DNA from: Geoglobus sp. UBA235
Lineage (GTDB): Archaea; Halobacteriota; Archaeoglobi; Archaeoglobales; Archaeoglobaceae
DNA length: 32,804 nucleotides
Reading direction: 5' to 3'
NCBI GenBank assembly: GCA_002494725.1
Contig: DACG01000021.1
Location: 1-32,804, forward strand
In this document: piece by piece, positions 32,351 to 32,804 of the stretch
Numbering within the stretch: the stretch's first letter is position 1
How the letters are laid out: each line of letters begins with the position of its first letter
Translations under genes and position numbers: made by a program
The notes under the pieces: model-generated
The model's database searches: none
What the model was told of the DNA's origin: nothing
Seen by the model: only the letters and a program-made list of their open reading frames with translations

Positions 32351-32701
32351 ATGAGCGAATCCCACACGAGAAAGGTTCTGGAACCGTTCGGCTGGGTATT
32401 TCAGATGATCACAGGGCTTTTGCTCTTCGCCTTCGTCATATTCCACCTTTACATCACCCACCTCACGTCCCACGATGCCCTAGAGTACGCGAAGGTTGTC
32501 GAGAGGCTGTCCAATCCAGCAATAAAGGCGTTCTACTGGCTGTTCTTAGCTTCTGCTTCATTCCACGCGTTCAACGGGCTGAGAGCAGTACTGCTCGACA
32601 CCGACTTCGGGGCGAGGAACGAGAAAGCTGTGAATGCCCTGACGATGCTGCTGTTCCTGATTGCGGTGGTTTACGGCGGGCTGCTTCTATTAGCTTTTTA
32701 A
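32351..32701 (+). CDS. sdhD: Succinate dehydrogenase membrane anchor, SdhD
   Basis: The 116-residue protein has three hydrophobic segments (about 15-36, 55-72 and 93-115) and the motif FQMITGLLLFAFVIFHLYIT, followed by FHAFNGLRAVLLDTDFG. The likeness to SdhC suggests the two anchors arose by duplication. It begins 1 base after the sdhC stop and ends the operon. No downstream gene of the operon is seen before the repeat at 32725. Confidence 0.85.
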   Translation: MSESHTRKVLEPFGWVFQMITGLLLFAFVIFHLYITHLTSHDALEYAKVVERLSNPAIKAFYWLFLASASFHAFNGLRAVLLDTDFGARNEKAVNALTMLLFLIAVVYGGLLLLAF

Positions 32702-32744
32702 TTTTTACAGCACTTATTTTTCGCAATTATAGTCTAAGACAAAT

Positions 32745-32753
32745 CTTTATTAA
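32745..32753 (+). promoter_or_regulatory. TATA box of the right repeated gene
   Basis: CTTTATTAA is centred about 27 bases before ATG 32776. The same box is present in the left copy at 65-73. Confidence 0.55.
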
Positions 32754-32775
32754 CTATTAGATTGCAATTCGCTAC

Positions 32776-32804
32776 ATGGCCAGAAAACCTGAAAAGGAAG
32801 TTGT
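32776..32804 (+). CDS. 5' end of a repeated gene (partial, right copy)
   Basis: Nine complete codons are visible (MARKPEKEV, then a cut codon), identical in protein sequence to the left copy over the shared part. A leaderless promoter is conserved. The function is not identifiable from this fragment. A transposase is the simplest guess. Confidence 0.6.

Larger units (their letters stand above)
32725..32804 (+). repeat. Inverted repeat, right copy
   Basis: These 80 bases match 14-93 read on the opposite strand at 78 of 80 positions with no gap. Homology begins 24 bases after the sdhD stop and continues to the edge of the window, so the full element is longer. Confidence 0.9.

Noticed and set aside
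1..32804. CRISPR array, riboswitch or rRNA genes
   Set aside because: No regularly spaced repeats, no known riboswitch core and no rRNA sequence were seen.

Overview
The window is a stretch of archaeal chromosome, most likely from the order Archaeoglobales. The evidence is a single-piece family-D DNA polymerase large subunit, archaeal DnaG, Pth2, an archaeal ketopantoate reductase/pantoate kinase pair, three coenzyme F420 genes (cofC, cofG, cofH), many AGA/AGG arginine codons and A+T-rich archaeal promoters with leaderless starts. From memory, the Sir2 and Pth2 proteins closely resemble those of Archaeoglobus fulgidus. The genus is inference.

Layout. (1) 1-2,753: the 5' end of a repeated gene, cofC, a small membrane protein, a broken or recoded zinc-ribbon ORF, a conserved small protein overlapping pth2, and a Sir2 deacylase. 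(2) 2,920-7,686: polC (DP2), ketopantoate reductase and a COG2426 membrane protein. (3) 7,793-11,321: a tightly packed set of two CBS-domain proteins, an ATP-dependent RNA ligase and a DUF1464 kinase-like protein. (4) 11,343-14,156: overlapping cofG, cofH and pantoate kinase. (5) 14,222-19,934: a PspC protein, a three-gene ABC exporter operon, a radical SAM protein and an MFS transporter. (6) 20,027-21,982: dnaG, which shares a symmetric TATA box with the MFS gene, then rubrerythrin. (7) 21,983-24,023: a gene-poor, decayed patch ending at tRNA-Glu(UUC). It holds a helical ferritin-like protein, a frameshifted RelE-type toxin relic and a frameshifted STAS-like gene. (8) 24,062-27,381: a PAS-PAS-GAF sensor without a usable kinase core, an SCP2 protein and an acyl-CoA dehydrogenase. 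(9) 27,498-32,701: a sucCD-sdhABCD operon of visibly higher G+C, then a second, inverted copy of the repeated gene's 5' end.

How the genes fit together. F420 (cofC, cofG, cofH) and CoA synthesis (ketopantoate reductase, pantoate kinase) supply cofactors for an F420-dependent anaerobe. SCP2, acyl-CoA dehydrogenase, succinyl-CoA synthetase and succinate dehydrogenase suit fatty acid use and central carbon oxidation or reduction. PolD, DnaG and RNA ligase are information-processing core.

The most notable points are these. The two window ends carry 80-base copies of one repeat in inverted orientation, with 78 of 80 bases identical. A zinc-ribbon ORF has an in-frame UGA exactly at an expected cysteine, with an intact leaderless promoter. 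The RNA ligase/CBS/DUF1464 cluster may link adenylate sensing to RNA repair. The sensor protein has lost both its phosphoacceptor histidine and its ATPase domain. The G+C step covers the whole suc-sdh block next to the repeat.
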